Shown: positions 47,978 to 57,346 of the stretch, piece after piece
Layout of the letters: every line of letters starts with the position of its first letter
Position numbering within the stretch: position 1 is the stretch's first letter
Made by a program: the position numbers and the translations under genes
DNA from: Aureimonas populi
GTDB taxonomy: Bacteria > Pseudomonadota > Alphaproteobacteria > Rhizobiales > Rhizobiaceae
Reading direction: 5' to 3'
Length of the DNA: 64,000 nt
Assembly: GCF_017815515.1 (NCBI RefSeq)
Contig: NZ_CP072611.1
Span: 3,162,001 to 3,226,000 of the forward strand
The notes under the pieces: generated by a model
Databases searched by the model: none
What the model was told of the DNA's origin: nothing
The model's input: only the letters and a program-made list of their open reading frames with translations

Positions 47978-49548
47978 GCGCCTGCTTTCGATCTCGTCCG
48001 GGCGCCGCGGCGCCACACGCCGTCGGCCACCATCATTTCCGTCAACAGCCCCTCGCGAAGCCCGCGATCGGCCACCCGCAGGGAGCGCGCGGGCCAGACC
48101 CGCCTGATGGCCTCCAGGATGGCGCAGCCGGCCAGCACGAGGTCAGCCCGCTCGCTGCCGATGCACGGATTGGCGATACGCTCCTCGAAGCTCCATCCCG
48201 CGATCGTGCTCACCAGCCGGTCCACCTCCGGCTCGGTCAGCCAAAGCCCGTCCACCTGCCGCCTGTCATATCGCTCCAGGCCGAGCTGAACGCCTGCCAG
48301 CGTCGTCACCGTTCCCGAGGTGCCGAGCAGGTGGAAGCCGGGCTTGCCGACGATGTCGGCCAGCCGGTTGCGCTCGGGGAAGGCCTCGATCTTCTCGCCC
48401 ACATGGTCGATCATGGCCTGGAAAAGCTCGGGCGTGACATGTCGCCCGCCAAAGCGCTCAGCCAGGGAAACCACGCCGACCGGCAGCGAGGTCCACGCCA
48501 CGATATGGTTCGAGAGCCGGCGCGTATGGCCCTCGCGCAAATCGAGCAGCGCGACTTCGGAGGAGCCTCCGCCGATGTCGAACAGCACCGCGCCCCGGGC
48601 CGAGCGGTCGACCAGCGAGCCGCAGCCGGAGACGGCCAGCCGCGCCTCCGTTTCGCGGCTGACGATGGTCAGCTCCAGCCCCGTCTCGCGCCGCACCCTG
48701 TCCAGGAATTCCTGCCCGTTCGCGGCCGCGCGGCACGCCTCCGTTGCGATGAGCCGCGCGCCGGCCATCTGGCGCGCCGAGAGCTTCTGGCTGCAGATCT
48801 CCAGCGCGCCGAGCGCCCGGTCCATCGCGGCCGAGCCGAGGCTGCCGCTGCGGCTCAGCCCCTCGCCGAGCCGCACGATGCGCGAAAACGCGTCGATCAC
48901 CCGAAACTGCCCCGGCCGCGTTGGCACCGCCACGAGCAGCCGGCAATTGTTGGTGCCCAGATCCAGCGCCGCATAGACCGGCGCGGGGCCTTGCTCGCCA
49001 TTCTCCCGGCCTTGCCCGCCGCCCCGTTGGGAGGCGGCCAGCGATGCCCGCCCCGCCGCCGGGGCGCAGCCCGCACGGCCGCCGTCGCGCGCGGGCCCGT
49101 TGGCCGCGTCGGCGCGCGCCTGCCCCGGAACCGCCCCTCGGCCGGCCACCGCCCTCTCCGGCTCGGACGACCGGCGCACCGCCCGGCCGAGAGCCTCCTC
49201 CGCCTGGCGAAGCTTCCTGGAGAGTTCGGCCGGCAGCTCGCGCCCCTCCGGCATATGGGGCGGAACGCCTTCGCCCTTTCGCCGCCGCCGCCGGCGGCGA
49301 CGCTTGGAGGCGCGCGCCTTTTCCTGCCCCGATATGGCCGCATTCGAATCCGAAACGAGCATCTCGTCGCCCGCCGGCTTCGGCGCACGCTGGGTTGCGG
49401 TCCGATTCTCGGCCGCGCACGAACGCGCGCGCTTCTTGCGCTTTCGTGTCGGTCTCCCGTCAGGGCGAGGGCGCGTTTTCGAATCGCCCTCCCCCTGCGC
49501 CGTCGTCGACGGCAGGCTGCCTTCCCGCCCCGATCCGCTGTCCCTCAC
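47974..49548 (-). CDS. Ppx/GppA-family phosphatase with basic N-terminal extension
   Basis: A 524-residue protein. The exopolyphosphatase/pppGpp phosphatase domain starts near residue 185: [53 protein letters not shown]. The first 180 residues are low-complexity, with an eight-arginine run near residue 85. The extension is seen in rhizobial relatives and may bind nucleic acid or polyphosphate; a start at Met63 (49362) is possible. Coupled to rlmE. Confidence 0.88.
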   Translation of the reverse strand: MRDSGSGREGSLPSTTAQGEGDSKTRPRPDGRPTRKRKKRARSCAAENRTATQRAPKPAGDEMLVSDSNAAISGQEKARASKRRRRRRRRKGEGVPPHMPEGRELPAELSRKLRQAEEALGRAVRRSSEPERAVAGRGAVPGQARADAANGPARDGGRAGCAPAAGRASLAASQRGGGQGRENGEQGPAPVYAALDLGTNNCRLLVAVPTRPGQFRVIDAFSRIVRLGEGLSRSGSLGSAAMDRALGALEICSQKLSARQMAGARLIATEACRAAANGQEFLDRVRRETGLELTIVSRETEARLAVSGCGSLVDRSARGAVLFDIGGGSSEVALLDLREGHTRRLSNHIVAWTSLPVGVVSLAERFGGRHVTPELFQAMIDHVGEKIEAFPERNRLADIVGKPGFHLLGTSGTVTTLAGVQLGLERYDRRQVDGLWLTEPEVDRLVSTIAGWSFEERIANPCIGSERADLVLAGCAILEAIRRVWPARSLRVADRGLREGLLTEMMVADGVWRRGARTRSKAGA

Positions 49549-49801
49549 GGTCGCCGAGGCCGGGCTGTGTCGTTCCCGTACATGGCCGCTCGCATATCAG
49601 CCTCGTGCGCAGCCCTTGCAGCGCGCAGGAGGCGAAGTTCTTCGTTAGCGATGAGTTTAGCAAGCTGCCCGGCTTTCACAAGGCGCGTTCGCGAGGCCGG
49701 GCGAAGCACATGGCGCATGTCGATGCATTTTGGGCTTGCATCGCCCGCACGAGGCAGTATGTAGACCTCGTCCGGGCGGCACGCCGCTTCGGCGCCCCTG
49801 C

Positions 49802-49875
49802 TGGGGGATAGTTTAAGGGTAGAACAGCGGACTCTGACTCCGTTAGTCTTGGTTCGAATCCAGGTCCCCCAGCCA
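49802..49875 (+). tRNA. tRNA-Gln (anticodon CTG)
   Basis: TGGGGGA acceptor arm pairs with TCCCCCA; discriminator G and encoded CCA end at 49875. Anticodon stem GCGGA/TCCGT with loop CTCTGAC gives anticodon CTG; T-arm TTGG TTCGAAT CCAG (one mismatch) follows. 74 bases with CCA. Stands alone between the Ppx/GppA and RidA genes. Confidence 0.95.
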
Positions 49876-50096
49876 CTCCTTCTCAAGTTCTCGGCCGGAT
49901 CGTGATCGGGGCCACCTGCCTCGTCGGGCCCTTGGCGGCCCGCGCGTGAAATCGCGGCCGGGGCGTCCGCCAGCCCTGCGACGTCGCCCCGGACAAAGGG
50001 CCTGTCATGCAGGTGATTCCAGCCATCGAGAGAGCCGAAGCCGGGCTCCGCTCGCGCCCCATGGCGCCAGCCTGGCGGCGGACGCGACGGTGATCG

Positions 50097-50125
50097 GAAG
50101 CAGGCCGGGGAGCCCGGCCTGCTTC
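50097..50125 (-). terminator. Strong hairpin after the ABC/dehydrogenase operon
   Basis: GAAGCAGGCCGGG GAG CCCGGCCTGCTTC is a 13-bp perfect stem with a 3-base loop, 13 bases past the RidA stop at 50138. No long T-run is present, but the stem is very stable. Confidence 0.7.
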
Positions 50126-50137
50126 GTGGCGCGTTCG

Positions 50138-50482
50138 TCAGCGCGCGGCGGTGACGACGATTTCGATCAGGACGTTCTTTCCCAGATCGGCAACGCCGAT
50201 CGTCGCGCGGGTCGGAAGGTCCGGCGCCTCGATCCAGCTCGTCCAGGCTTCGTTCATCTCGCCCTTCTGCGACATGTCGGTAACGTAGAGCATGGCGGAG
50301 AGGAGCTTGCTCTTGTCCGTGCCCGCCTCGGCCAGGAGCTTGTCCAGCTTCTGGCAGATCTGCGCCGTCTGCCCGCCCATGCTCTGCGACAGGTCATCTG
50401 CGATGAGGCCGCCGAGGAAGACGATGCCGTTGTGCTCCACGATGCGATGCATGATCGGCGTCTGGAGAATGCGGTTGACCAT
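50138..50482 (-). CDS. RidA/YjgF family protein
   Basis: A 114-residue RidA member. Seen: GIVFLGGLIADDLSQSMGGQ, AQICQKLDKLLAEAG, LLSAMLYVTDM and PDLPTRATIGVADLG, where the conserved substrate-binding Arg precedes ATIGV. It probably hydrolyses imine/enamine products released by the flavin dehydrogenases encoded upstream. Last gene of the operon that starts at 58387; distinct subgroup from the RidA gene at 17427. Confidence 0.9.
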   Translation of the reverse strand: MVNRILQTPIMHRIVEHNGIVFLGGLIADDLSQSMGGQTAQICQKLDKLLAEAGTDKSKLLSAMLYVTDMSQKGEMNEAWTSWIEAPDLPTRATIGVADLGKNVLIEIVVTAAR

Positions 50483-50560
50483 GGAAATCTCCTTTGGGTC
50501 TTTCGGTGGATGGCGCGCCAGGCGGACGCGCGGCGCGTGGGTGGAACCGGGCGGGCGCGT

Positions 50561-51685
50561 TCACGCCGTGCGGGCGGTGCGGAAGCGCTCGACAGAGAAG
50601 GGCGCGATCGGAAGGTTCGTGCGGCCCGTCGAGACGAGCTCTGCGAGGATGGCCCCGCAGACCGGGCCGAGCTGGAAGCCGTGCAGCGAGTAGCCGAAGG
50701 AGTGGAAAAGGCCCTCCTCGGTGGCGCTCGGCCCAATCACGGGAATGCCGTCGGCCGTCCGCGCCTCAATGCCCGCCCAGGCCCGGACGACTTGGGCGTC
50801 GCGCATTGCCGGAAAGAGCTCGCGCACGGTGCGGGCATTCTGTCCGAGCCTGGCATAGTCCAGCACAGTGCGGTTCGTGTCCGGGTCCGCGTGGCCGAGA
50901 TAGCCGCCGCCGATCAGCACGGTGCCGTTGGAAAACTGCTTGAAGGAGAGCGTCCGGGAGGTGGCGCCCACCACGGGCTTGAGGAAGGGCGCCCGCCGCT
51001 CCGTGATCATCAGCATGGGGGCGACGACATCGACCGGCACCGTCTCGCCGAATCGCGCCGCGATCCGGCCGCCCCATGCGCCGGCGGCATTGACGAGAAC
51101 CGGCGCGCGAAGCGTGCGCCCGTCCGCAAGGCGCGCCGCGAAGGCCGCTCTCTCCCGGCGCACGTCGTCCACCGCCGTCCCCTCGATGATGCGGGCGCCA
51201 AGCTTCCGGGCCTTGTTGCGAAAGGCCTGCACTGTCCTGAAGGGCAAGGCCGCGCCATCCGCGCGCGATATCAGGCCGCCGACGACATGGGGAGCGGCGG
51301 CCGGCACGAGCTCGCGCAGCTCCTTCTCGCCGATCACCTCCTCATGGTCGAAGCCCGCGGCCCGCAGCTCGGCCGAACGGCGCCGGCACGCGTCGAGATC
51401 GGCCTCGGATTCGGCCAGCTTGATCTGGCCGTGGCTTTCGAAGCCGCAATCGTCGTCCACCAGGTCCTCGATGCGGTGCCAGAGCTCCATCGAGGCGACG
51501 GAGAGCGGCACCTCGGCCAGATGACGGCCGAGACGCCTCACCCCGCCTGCGTTCACGCCGGAGGCATGACGGCCCGCATAGTCCTTCTCGACCAGCGTCA
51601 CAGACGCGCCCCGCATCGTCAGATGCAGAGCCGCCGAGCAGCCGTGCAGGCCGCCGCCGATGATCAGGACGTCGCTCACGCTCAC
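50561..51685 (-). CDS. FAD-dependent amine/amino-acid oxidoreductase (DadA-like)
   Basis: A 374-residue glycine-oxidase/sarcosine-oxidase-type flavoprotein. Seen: FAD dinucleotide motif VLIIGGGLHGCSAALHLTMR, VNAAGAWGGRIA, and C-terminal FHSFGYSLHGFQLGPVCGAI. Start is GTG 51685, overlapping the upstream stop (GTGA). Second beta-like subunit of the operon, besides the one at 53398. It may be an additional dehydrogenase for the same imported substrate. Confidence 0.88.
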   Translation of the reverse strand: MSVSDVLIIGGGLHGCSAALHLTMRGASVTLVEKDYAGRHASGVNAGGVRRLGRHLAEVPLSVASMELWHRIEDLVDDDCGFESHGQIKLAESEADLDACRRRSAELRAAGFDHEEVIGEKELRELVPAAAPHVVGGLISRADGAALPFRTVQAFRNKARKLGARIIEGTAVDDVRRERAAFAARLADGRTLRAPVLVNAAGAWGGRIAARFGETVPVDVVAPMLMITERRAPFLKPVVGATSRTLSFKQFSNGTVLIGGGYLGHADPDTNRTVLDYARLGQNARTVRELFPAMRDAQVVRAWAGIEARTADGIPVIGPSATEEGLFHSFGYSLHGFQLGPVCGAILAELVSTGRTNLPIAPFSVERFRTARTA

Positions 51686-53118
51686 CCCCGGGCCACGGTG
51701 CGAACGTCGCTCTCGCTCTTCTCGAGCGTGGCGAGCTCGGCCAGTGTGATCGGCTTTACCGGCGCGCGGAGGCGGTAGTAGCCGACCGTTTCGGCAGAGA
51801 CGCACCGGGCCTCGGCGATGGTCTCCGAAACGGTCAGGCCGCAAAGCCGGCCCTGGCACGGCCCCATGCCGCAGCGGAGGAAGGACTTGAGCTGGTTGGG
51901 CCCGGTGATGTTGAGAGCCTTGACCGCGTCGCGGATCTGGCCCCCCGTCACCTCCTCGCAGCGGCAGGCCAACGTGTCGTCGCCCGCCACTCGGAAATGC
52001 TGCGCCGGCTGGTAGAGGCGGTCCAGGAAGGCGCGCCCCCGGTCGTAGCGGGAGAGCACGGCCCGCACCGGGCCGGCACGGCGGTCGCGCTCCGCGGCCG
52101 ATATCCGCCCCAGCGCCGCCAAGGCGTCGAGCCCGGCGATCCGCCCCCGCTCGGCAGCCGCTTCCGCCCCCGCGATCTCGGCGCCGTCCCCGGCGACGGA
52201 AATGCCGGCGACGCTCGTGCGGCCCCATTCGTCCAGCTTCGGCTTCCAGGCGAGCTGGCGGGGATCGAAGTCCAGCTCGCAACCGCTCGCGCTCGCCATG
52301 TTGATGTTGGGCACCACGCCCTGATGCAGGAAGAGGTGGTCGGCCTCGATCTCCCGCGTCTTGCCGCCGCGCGTGTATCGCACGCCCGACAGGCGGCCCG
52401 AGCCAAGAGCCTCCAGCGCGGTCACGCCGGTCAGCACGCGCGCCTTGCGCCGGACCTTGGCCATCAGCCTCAGCCCTTTGGCCAGATAGGGCGAGGCGAG
52501 GAAGCGCGGCAGGTCGGCAAGCGCTCCGGCCCAGTTCGATCCGGGCGTCGTGTCGAGGATGGCCTCGAAGCGCTTGCCGCTTTCCAGATATTGGGCGGCG
52601 ATGAGCCACAGGAGCGGGCCGCTGCCGGCGAGGACGACCTTGCCGTCCGCAGCAAGGCCCGACGTCTTCAGGAGAATCTGCGCGGCCCCGGCTGTCATCA
52701 CGCCGGGCAGCGTCCAGCCCTTGACGGGGAACGGCCGCTCCATCGCGCCCGTCGCCATCACCACGCGCCGCGCCTGGACCACCGCCGTCCGGCCGCCGGA
52801 GGAGATGCCGAGCTCGAGATCGGGAGAAAGCTGCCAGACGGAGGCACGCGGGAAGTAAGCGGCCTTGCTCGCGGCGAAGGCCTTCGTGAGCGCCTCTCCC
52901 TTCCAGTAGTCCTCGCCGAGCAATTCACGCCGCTGAAGCGGCGTGGCCCCGATGCCCCGGTAGATCTGGCCGCCGGGCGCCGCATTCTCGTCCACCAGAA
53001 GCGTGGAGGCCCCGCCCTCGGCGGCGAGGGTGGCGGCCGCCATGCCCGCCGGCCCGGCGCCGATCACGACGAGGTCATAGGTTCCGGCAAGTTCGCCCAC
53101 ATGGCCGAGCGGCGTCAT
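51682..53118 (-). CDS. Flavin/Fe-S dehydrogenase alpha subunit (HcnB/OoxA-like)
   Basis: A 478-residue protein. N-terminal GxGxxG LVVIGAGPAGMAAATLAAEG binds FAD; a second GxGxxG lies in VVLAGSGPLLW. The C-terminal BFD-like domain has C-x-C (LACRCEEVTGG) and CGMGPCQGRLC for a [2Fe-2S] cluster. This is the alpha subunit of alpha-beta-gamma amine, proline, opine or hydroxyproline dehydrogenases. It is coupled by overlaps to the gamma subunit upstream and the flavoprotein downstream. Confidence 0.9.
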   Translation of the reverse strand: MTPLGHVGELAGTYDLVVIGAGPAGMAAATLAAEGGASTLLVDENAAPGGQIYRGIGATPLQRRELLGEDYWKGEALTKAFAASKAAYFPRASVWQLSPDLELGISSGGRTAVVQARRVVMATGAMERPFPVKGWTLPGVMTAGAAQILLKTSGLAADGKVVLAGSGPLLWLIAAQYLESGKRFEAILDTTPGSNWAGALADLPRFLASPYLAKGLRLMAKVRRKARVLTGVTALEALGSGRLSGVRYTRGGKTREIEADHLFLHQGVVPNINMASASGCELDFDPRQLAWKPKLDEWGRTSVAGISVAGDGAEIAGAEAAAERGRIAGLDALAALGRISAAERDRRAGPVRAVLSRYDRGRAFLDRLYQPAQHFRVAGDDTLACRCEEVTGGQIRDAVKALNITGPNQLKSFLRCGMGPCQGRLCGLTVSETIAEARCVSAETVGYYRLRAPVKPITLAELATLEKSESDVRTVARG

Positions 53119-53417
53119 CGGGCCAGCTCCCTCTTTCCGCGTCCGATCTGCGTTTCCACCGCCATTCCCGCCCGCAGCGGCACGAGGCAGCCCTGCTGGT
53201 TGCCCACGCCGTCGATGGTCACGAGGCATTCGAAGCACACGCCCATCAGGCAGTAGGGCGCCCGGGGCTCTGCTCCGACGGCACTGGTGCGGCAGGTCTC
53301 GACACCGGCGGCAAGAAGGGCGGCCGCCACCGTGTCCCCTTCCCGCCCCTCGGCCGTTCGGCCGTCGAGCGTGAAGGAAACCGGCGCGCCGGAAAGGTCA
53401 GGAAGCCGTTGGAACAT
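53115..53417 (-). CDS. [2Fe-2S]-binding gamma subunit (HcnA/OoxX-like)
   Basis: A 100-residue ferredoxin-like protein. Seen: VSFTLDGRTAEGREGDTVAA and the cluster cysteines C42 and C55, C60, C63 in ETCRTS, PYCLMGVCFECLVTID, then GNQQGCLVPLRAGM. Small electron-transfer subunit of the alpha-beta-gamma dehydrogenase. ATG 53417 overlaps the end of the beta gene by 20 bases; its stop overlaps the alpha start by 4. Confidence 0.9.
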   Translation of the reverse strand: MFQRLPDLSGAPVSFTLDGRTAEGREGDTVAAALLAAGVETCRTSAVGAEPRAPYCLMGVCFECLVTIDGVGNQQGCLVPLRAGMAVETQIGRGKRELAR

Positions 53418-54519
53418 GAAAGCGTCTCGTGGAGAAGGCATCGAAATCGGCAGGCAGGGCGCCATCATGGAAATGTCCGGCAAGCACCTGCGCATGGGCG
53501 GCGGCAAGCGTGACGCCGGAGTGGCACGAGGCGACGAAGGCGCCCGGATGGCTCGGCGACTGTTCGTAGATCGGGAAGCCGTCGCGGCTGTAGACGCGCA
53601 GGGCCGACCAGGAGCGGACGACGTTCAGGCGCCCGAGGCGGGGAAACATGCGCACGGCCCGGTCCGCCATCACCGCGTTGATGCCGGGGCGCATCACACC
53701 GTGATCGTCGGCTTCCTCCTGGCTGTCGCCGATCATCACCCCGCCCTCGTCCGTCTGGCGCACGGTGGAGAGGGGCACGTCCAGGAAGGGCTCCGTCTTC
53801 TCGGTGACGATGACCTGCCCGCGCAACGGACGCACCGGCACATCGAGGCCGACCATCTTGCCGAGGCGCAGATTGTCGAGGCCCGCCGCCAGCACCACGC
53901 GCGAGGCGTGGAAGGTCTCCTCCGCCGTCTTCAGCGCGAAACCGCCCGCCCCGCCCGCGATGGCCTCCACCAGCGCGCCCGGGCGGTAGGTGCCACCCAG
54001 TGCGGCGAAACCCGCATGGAGGGCGCGGAAGAGCTTCAGCGAGTTCACGTCGCCATCCAGCGCGCAATAGGTGCCGCCCACGACCTGCGGCCCGACCTCC
54101 GGCAGATGACGCCGGATTTCGTCGCCGTCCATGATCTCGATGCGATAGGGCTCGACATCGGCCTGGTTGTGCAGGCGGTTGATGTTGGCCGCGCGCCGCT
54201 CCAGCTCGTCCTCGGACAGGCACAGATGGAAGCCGCCCGGCCGCCGGTAGGCCAGCGGGAAGCCCGCATGGCCTTCGAGCTGCGAGGCGAAGGCGGCCCA
54301 GCCGTCGGAGGACTGGCGCGTCCAGGTCGCGTAGCGCGGCATGCCGAGGCCCTTGCTCTGCACCCAGACGAGCGCGAAATTGCCGCGCGAGGCGCGCCGG
54401 GCAACGTCGCCCTCGTCGAGCATCAGCACCTTGAGCCCGCGCTGGACGAGGCCGTAGCCGATGGCGGAGCCGACCAGCCCGCCGCCGACGACGGCGAAGT
54501 CGTAGTCTTTGGTCATCAT
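53398..54519 (-). CDS. FAD-dependent beta subunit (D-amino acid/opine dehydrogenase-like)
   Basis: A 373-residue DAO-family flavoprotein. Seen: FAVVGGGLVGSAIGYGLVQR (FAD), RRASRGNFALVWVQSKG, and the C-terminal SCHSGVTLAAAHAQVLAGH. It should carry the substrate-oxidising active site of the complex with the alpha and gamma subunits. Start MMTKDYDF at 54519. It lies 9 bases after the permease gene. Confidence 0.9.
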   Translation of the reverse strand: MMTKDYDFAVVGGGLVGSAIGYGLVQRGLKVLMLDEGDVARRASRGNFALVWVQSKGLGMPRYATWTRQSSDGWAAFASQLEGHAGFPLAYRRPGGFHLCLSEDELERRAANINRLHNQADVEPYRIEIMDGDEIRRHLPEVGPQVVGGTYCALDGDVNSLKLFRALHAGFAALGGTYRPGALVEAIAGGAGGFALKTAEETFHASRVVLAAGLDNLRLGKMVGLDVPVRPLRGQVIVTEKTEPFLDVPLSTVRQTDEGGVMIGDSQEEADDHGVMRPGINAVMADRAVRMFPRLGRLNVVRSWSALRVYSRDGFPIYEQSPSHPGAFVASCHSGVTLAAAHAQVLAGHFHDGALPADFDAFSTRRFHVPTAS

Positions 54520-54527
54520 CACGTCCG

Positions 54528-55328
54528 TTAGCTGCGGCCGGGGCCGACCAGGAGCCGTTCCATCCCGAAGATGCGGTCGATCACCGCCATCACGATCACC
54601 GTCAGAACGATCAGGATGGCCGAGACCGAGGCGACCAGCGGGTCGATATTGTCCTGGATGTAGAGGAAGAGGCGCACTGGCAGCGTCGTCGTCTGCGGGG
54701 TGGAGATGAACACGCTCATCGTCACCTCGTCGAAGCTCTGGATGAAGGAGAGGATCCACCCGGAGACCACGCCCGGCAGGATCAGCGGCAGCGTCACCCG
54801 GCGGAAGGTCGTCCAGCGCGAGGCGCCCAGCGAGACGGCGGCGTTCTCGATCTGCCGGTCGAGCCCCACGGTCGTCGTCAGGATCAGCCTGAGGGCGAAG
54901 GGAAACACCACGACGAGATGTCCGGCGACGAGCGTCCAGCCCGAGATGCCGAGCCCGGCCTCGGTGAAGAAGCGCAGCAGCGCGATGCCGAGCACCAGAT
55001 GCGGGATCATCAACGGCGACTGGAACAGGCTGAGCAGCGCCCCCCGCCCGGCGAACTGCATGCGCCCGATGGCGAGGGCCGCGGGGATCGCCAGAACCAC
55101 GGCGATCGTCGAGGCGACGGCGGCGAGCCACAGGCTCGTGCGGAACGAAGCCAGGAACTCGGGCCGGTCGGCGATGGCGTAGAACCATCGCAGCGAGAGG
55201 CCGTCGGTGGGCAGCGACAGGTAGCCGTGGGGCGTGAAGGCCACCACGCAGACGATGAGGATGGGCGCGAGCGTGAACGTCACCACGAAGGCGTGGAAGG
55301 CGAGCGCCAGCGGTCCGTTTCGGTTCAT
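54528..55328 (-). CDS. ABC transporter permease (PotC-like)
   Basis: A 266-residue inner-membrane permease with six predicted transmembrane segments. The EAA loop reads ENAAVSLGASRWTTFRRVTL followed by PLILPGV. Belongs to the spermidine/putrescine, opine and iron importer class. Start overlaps the second permease stop by 4 bases. Confidence 0.92.
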   Translation of the reverse strand: MNRNGPLALAFHAFVVTFTLAPILIVCVVAFTPHGYLSLPTDGLSLRWFYAIADRPEFLASFRTSLWLAAVASTIAVVLAIPAALAIGRMQFAGRGALLSLFQSPLMIPHLVLGIALLRFFTEAGLGISGWTLVAGHLVVVFPFALRLILTTTVGLDRQIENAAVSLGASRWTTFRRVTLPLILPGVVSGWILSFIQSFDEVTMSVFISTPQTTTLPVRLFLYIQDNIDPLVASVSAILIVLTVIVMAVIDRIFGMERLLVGPGRS

Positions 55329-56233
55329 TGGAACACCTGCGAGTAGCGACGCTCCACCAGCCTGTTGCAGCCGAGGATGATCACGATGTTGGCGAGGAGC
55401 AGCAGCACCGCGATGGCCGCGCCGAGCGGCCAGTTCAGCGTCGAGAGGAACTCGTCGTAGGCCAGCGTCGCCGCCACCTTCAGCCGCCGTCCGCCGATGA
55501 TGGCTGGGGTCGCGAAGGCGGAGGCCGCAAGGGCGAAGACGATGATGGAGCCGGTGAGGATGCCCGGCATGATCTGCGGAAGCACGATGCGGCGCACGAC
55601 CGTGAAGGGCGAGGCGCCCAGCGAGATCGCCGCATTCTCCACCTGCGGGTCCAGCCTCTGGAGCGCGGCCCAGACCGAGATGACCATGAAGGGCATCAGC
55701 ACATGGGCCAGCGCGATCACCACGCCCGTCTCGGTATACATGAACTGGACGGGAGCGGAGAGGATTCCGAGGCCGAGCAGCATCTGGTTGATGACGCCCG
55801 TCGACCCCAGGAGCATGGCCCAGCCGAGCGTGCGCGCCACCACCGAGATCAGAAGCGGGCCGAGCATCACGAGAAGGAAGAAGGCGCGCCAGCCCCCCTT
55901 CATGCGGTGCAGGATATAGGCTTCCGGCGCGCCCAGGGCGGCGGCCAGAAGCGTCGTCAGGAACGATATCCTGAGCGTGCGCAGGAAGATCTCGTGAAAA
56001 TACGGGTCGCGGACGATCTCGGCATAGTTCTTGAGCGAGATGTCGCTGGAGACGCCCGTGTACATTCCGAAGGAGTGCAGGGAGAGGATCAGCGTCATCG
56101 CCAGCGGCACGAGCAGGAGCGTGCCGACGACGAGGAGCGCGGGAAGGTTCAGGAGGTAAGGCGCGAAAAGAAGGCGGCGACGGGGCGCGGAGGCGGGCGC
56201 CGGCTTGGCGGGCTCGGTTGCGACGACGCTCAT
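55325..56233 (-). CDS. ABC transporter permease (PotB-like)
   Basis: A 302-residue permease with six predicted transmembrane segments. EAA loop VENAAISLGASPFTVVRRIV, then LPQIMPGILTG. The cytoplasmic N-terminus (PAKPAPASAPRRR) is family-typical. ATG at 56233 overlaps the ATPase stop by 4 bases. Partner of the permease at 54528. Confidence 0.92.
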   Translation of the reverse strand: MSVVATEPAKPAPASAPRRRLLFAPYLLNLPALLVVGTLLLVPLAMTLILSLHSFGMYTGVSSDISLKNYAEIVRDPYFHEIFLRTLRISFLTTLLAAALGAPEAYILHRMKGGWRAFFLLVMLGPLLISVVARTLGWAMLLGSTGVINQMLLGLGILSAPVQFMYTETGVVIALAHVLMPFMVISVWAALQRLDPQVENAAISLGASPFTVVRRIVLPQIMPGILTGSIIVFALAASAFATPAIIGGRRLKVAATLAYDEFLSTLNWPLGAAIAVLLLLANIVIILGCNRLVERRYSQVFQ

Positions 56234-57270
56234 CCGACCCTTGCCTCCTCGCGGGAGAGAAGGCGCATGTCCTCCATGCTCCACGCCAGATGAACGTCCT
56301 CGTCCACCGCCGGCAGCGTGCCGCTGCCATTGGGGGCCAGGACGAAGATCGGCCCGGCCTCGCTCTCCACCGCGAAGAACCACTGGCTGCCCTGGAAGAC
56401 GCGCTTGCGCACCTTCCCGGCAAGCCCCGTCCCGCCGAAGGCGACGCGCTCCGGCCGAACGGCGACGAAGATCGGCCCCGCCTCGCGCGCCTCCGCAAGC
56501 GACCAGACCTGCCCGCGCACGGTGACGCTGCGTCCGTCGCACAGGCCCTCCAGCGTGTTGGTGCGGCCCAGGAAATCGGCTACGAACCGGGTCGTCGGCG
56601 TCTGGTAAGCCGTTTCAGGCGGGGCGACCTGCTCGATCGCGCCCTTGTTCATCACCACCACGCGGTCCGAAAGCGCCATCGCCTCGGCCTGGTCGTGGGT
56701 CACGAGAATGGTGGTCAGGCCGGTGCGCTCCTGAATGTCGCGCAGTTCGCCCTGCATCTCCTCGCGCAGCTTGGCGTCGAGGTTCGAAAGCGGCTCGTCC
56801 AGAAGCAGGAGATCGGGCTCGATCACGAGCGCGCGGGCAAGCGCGACGCGCTGCTGCTGGCCGCCCGACATCCGGCGCGGGTAGCGGTCGGCCATCGTCT
56901 GGAGCCCGACGAGCTGAAGCGCGGCGGCGATCCTCCTGTCGCGCTCGGCGCGGCCCACGCGCCGCATCTCCAGGCCGAAGCCCACATTCTGCGCCACGGT
57001 CATGTGCGGGAACAGCGCGTAGCTCTGGAAGACGATGCCAAGGCCCCTCTCGGCGGGCGGGACTTGCGAGAGATCGCGGCCGTTGAGGAGGATGCGGCCC
57101 GACGTGACCTCCACGAAGCCGGCGATCATCTGGAGCGTCGTCGTCTTGCCGCAGCCGGACGGGCCGAGCAGGGAAACGAACTCGCCGCGCTCGATATCGA
57201 GCGAGATGGCGTCGACCGCCGTGATCTGGTCGTAGGTCTTGGTCAGCCGTTCGATCGTAAGAAAGCTCAT
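56230..57270 (-). CDS. ABC transporter ATPase (PotA-like)
   Basis: A 346-residue ATP-binding subunit. Walker A GPSGCGKTTTLQ, Q-loop FQSYALFPHMTV, signature MSGGQQQRVALARAL, Walker B LLLLDEPLSNLD, H-loop THDQAEAMALSDR, then a C-terminal TOBE domain. Typical of the polyamine/opine class. Energises the importer with the two permeases below it. Confidence 0.95.
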   Translation of the reverse strand: MSFLTIERLTKTYDQITAVDAISLDIERGEFVSLLGPSGCGKTTTLQMIAGFVEVTSGRILLNGRDLSQVPPAERGLGIVFQSYALFPHMTVAQNVGFGLEMRRVGRAERDRRIAAALQLVGLQTMADRYPRRMSGGQQQRVALARALVIEPDLLLLDEPLSNLDAKLREEMQGELRDIQERTGLTTILVTHDQAEAMALSDRVVVMNKGAIEQVAPPETAYQTPTTRFVADFLGRTNTLEGLCDGRSVTVRGQVWSLAEAREAGPIFVAVRPERVAFGGTGLAGKVRKRVFQGSQWFFAVESEAGPIFVLAPNGSGTLPAVDEDVHLAWSMEDMRLLSREEARVG

Positions 57271-57346
57271 GGCGGAAAACCGTTCGATTGGATGTGCCCC
57301 GCCCCGGCGGGGCGGGGCACGCAGTTGGTTTCTGGCGTGGTTCGGC

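Noticed and set aside
49240..49330. Repeated GCC/CGC triplets as a possible repeat array
   Set aside because: They encode the arginine run of the Ppx/GppA extension; no spacer pattern, so not a CRISPR.
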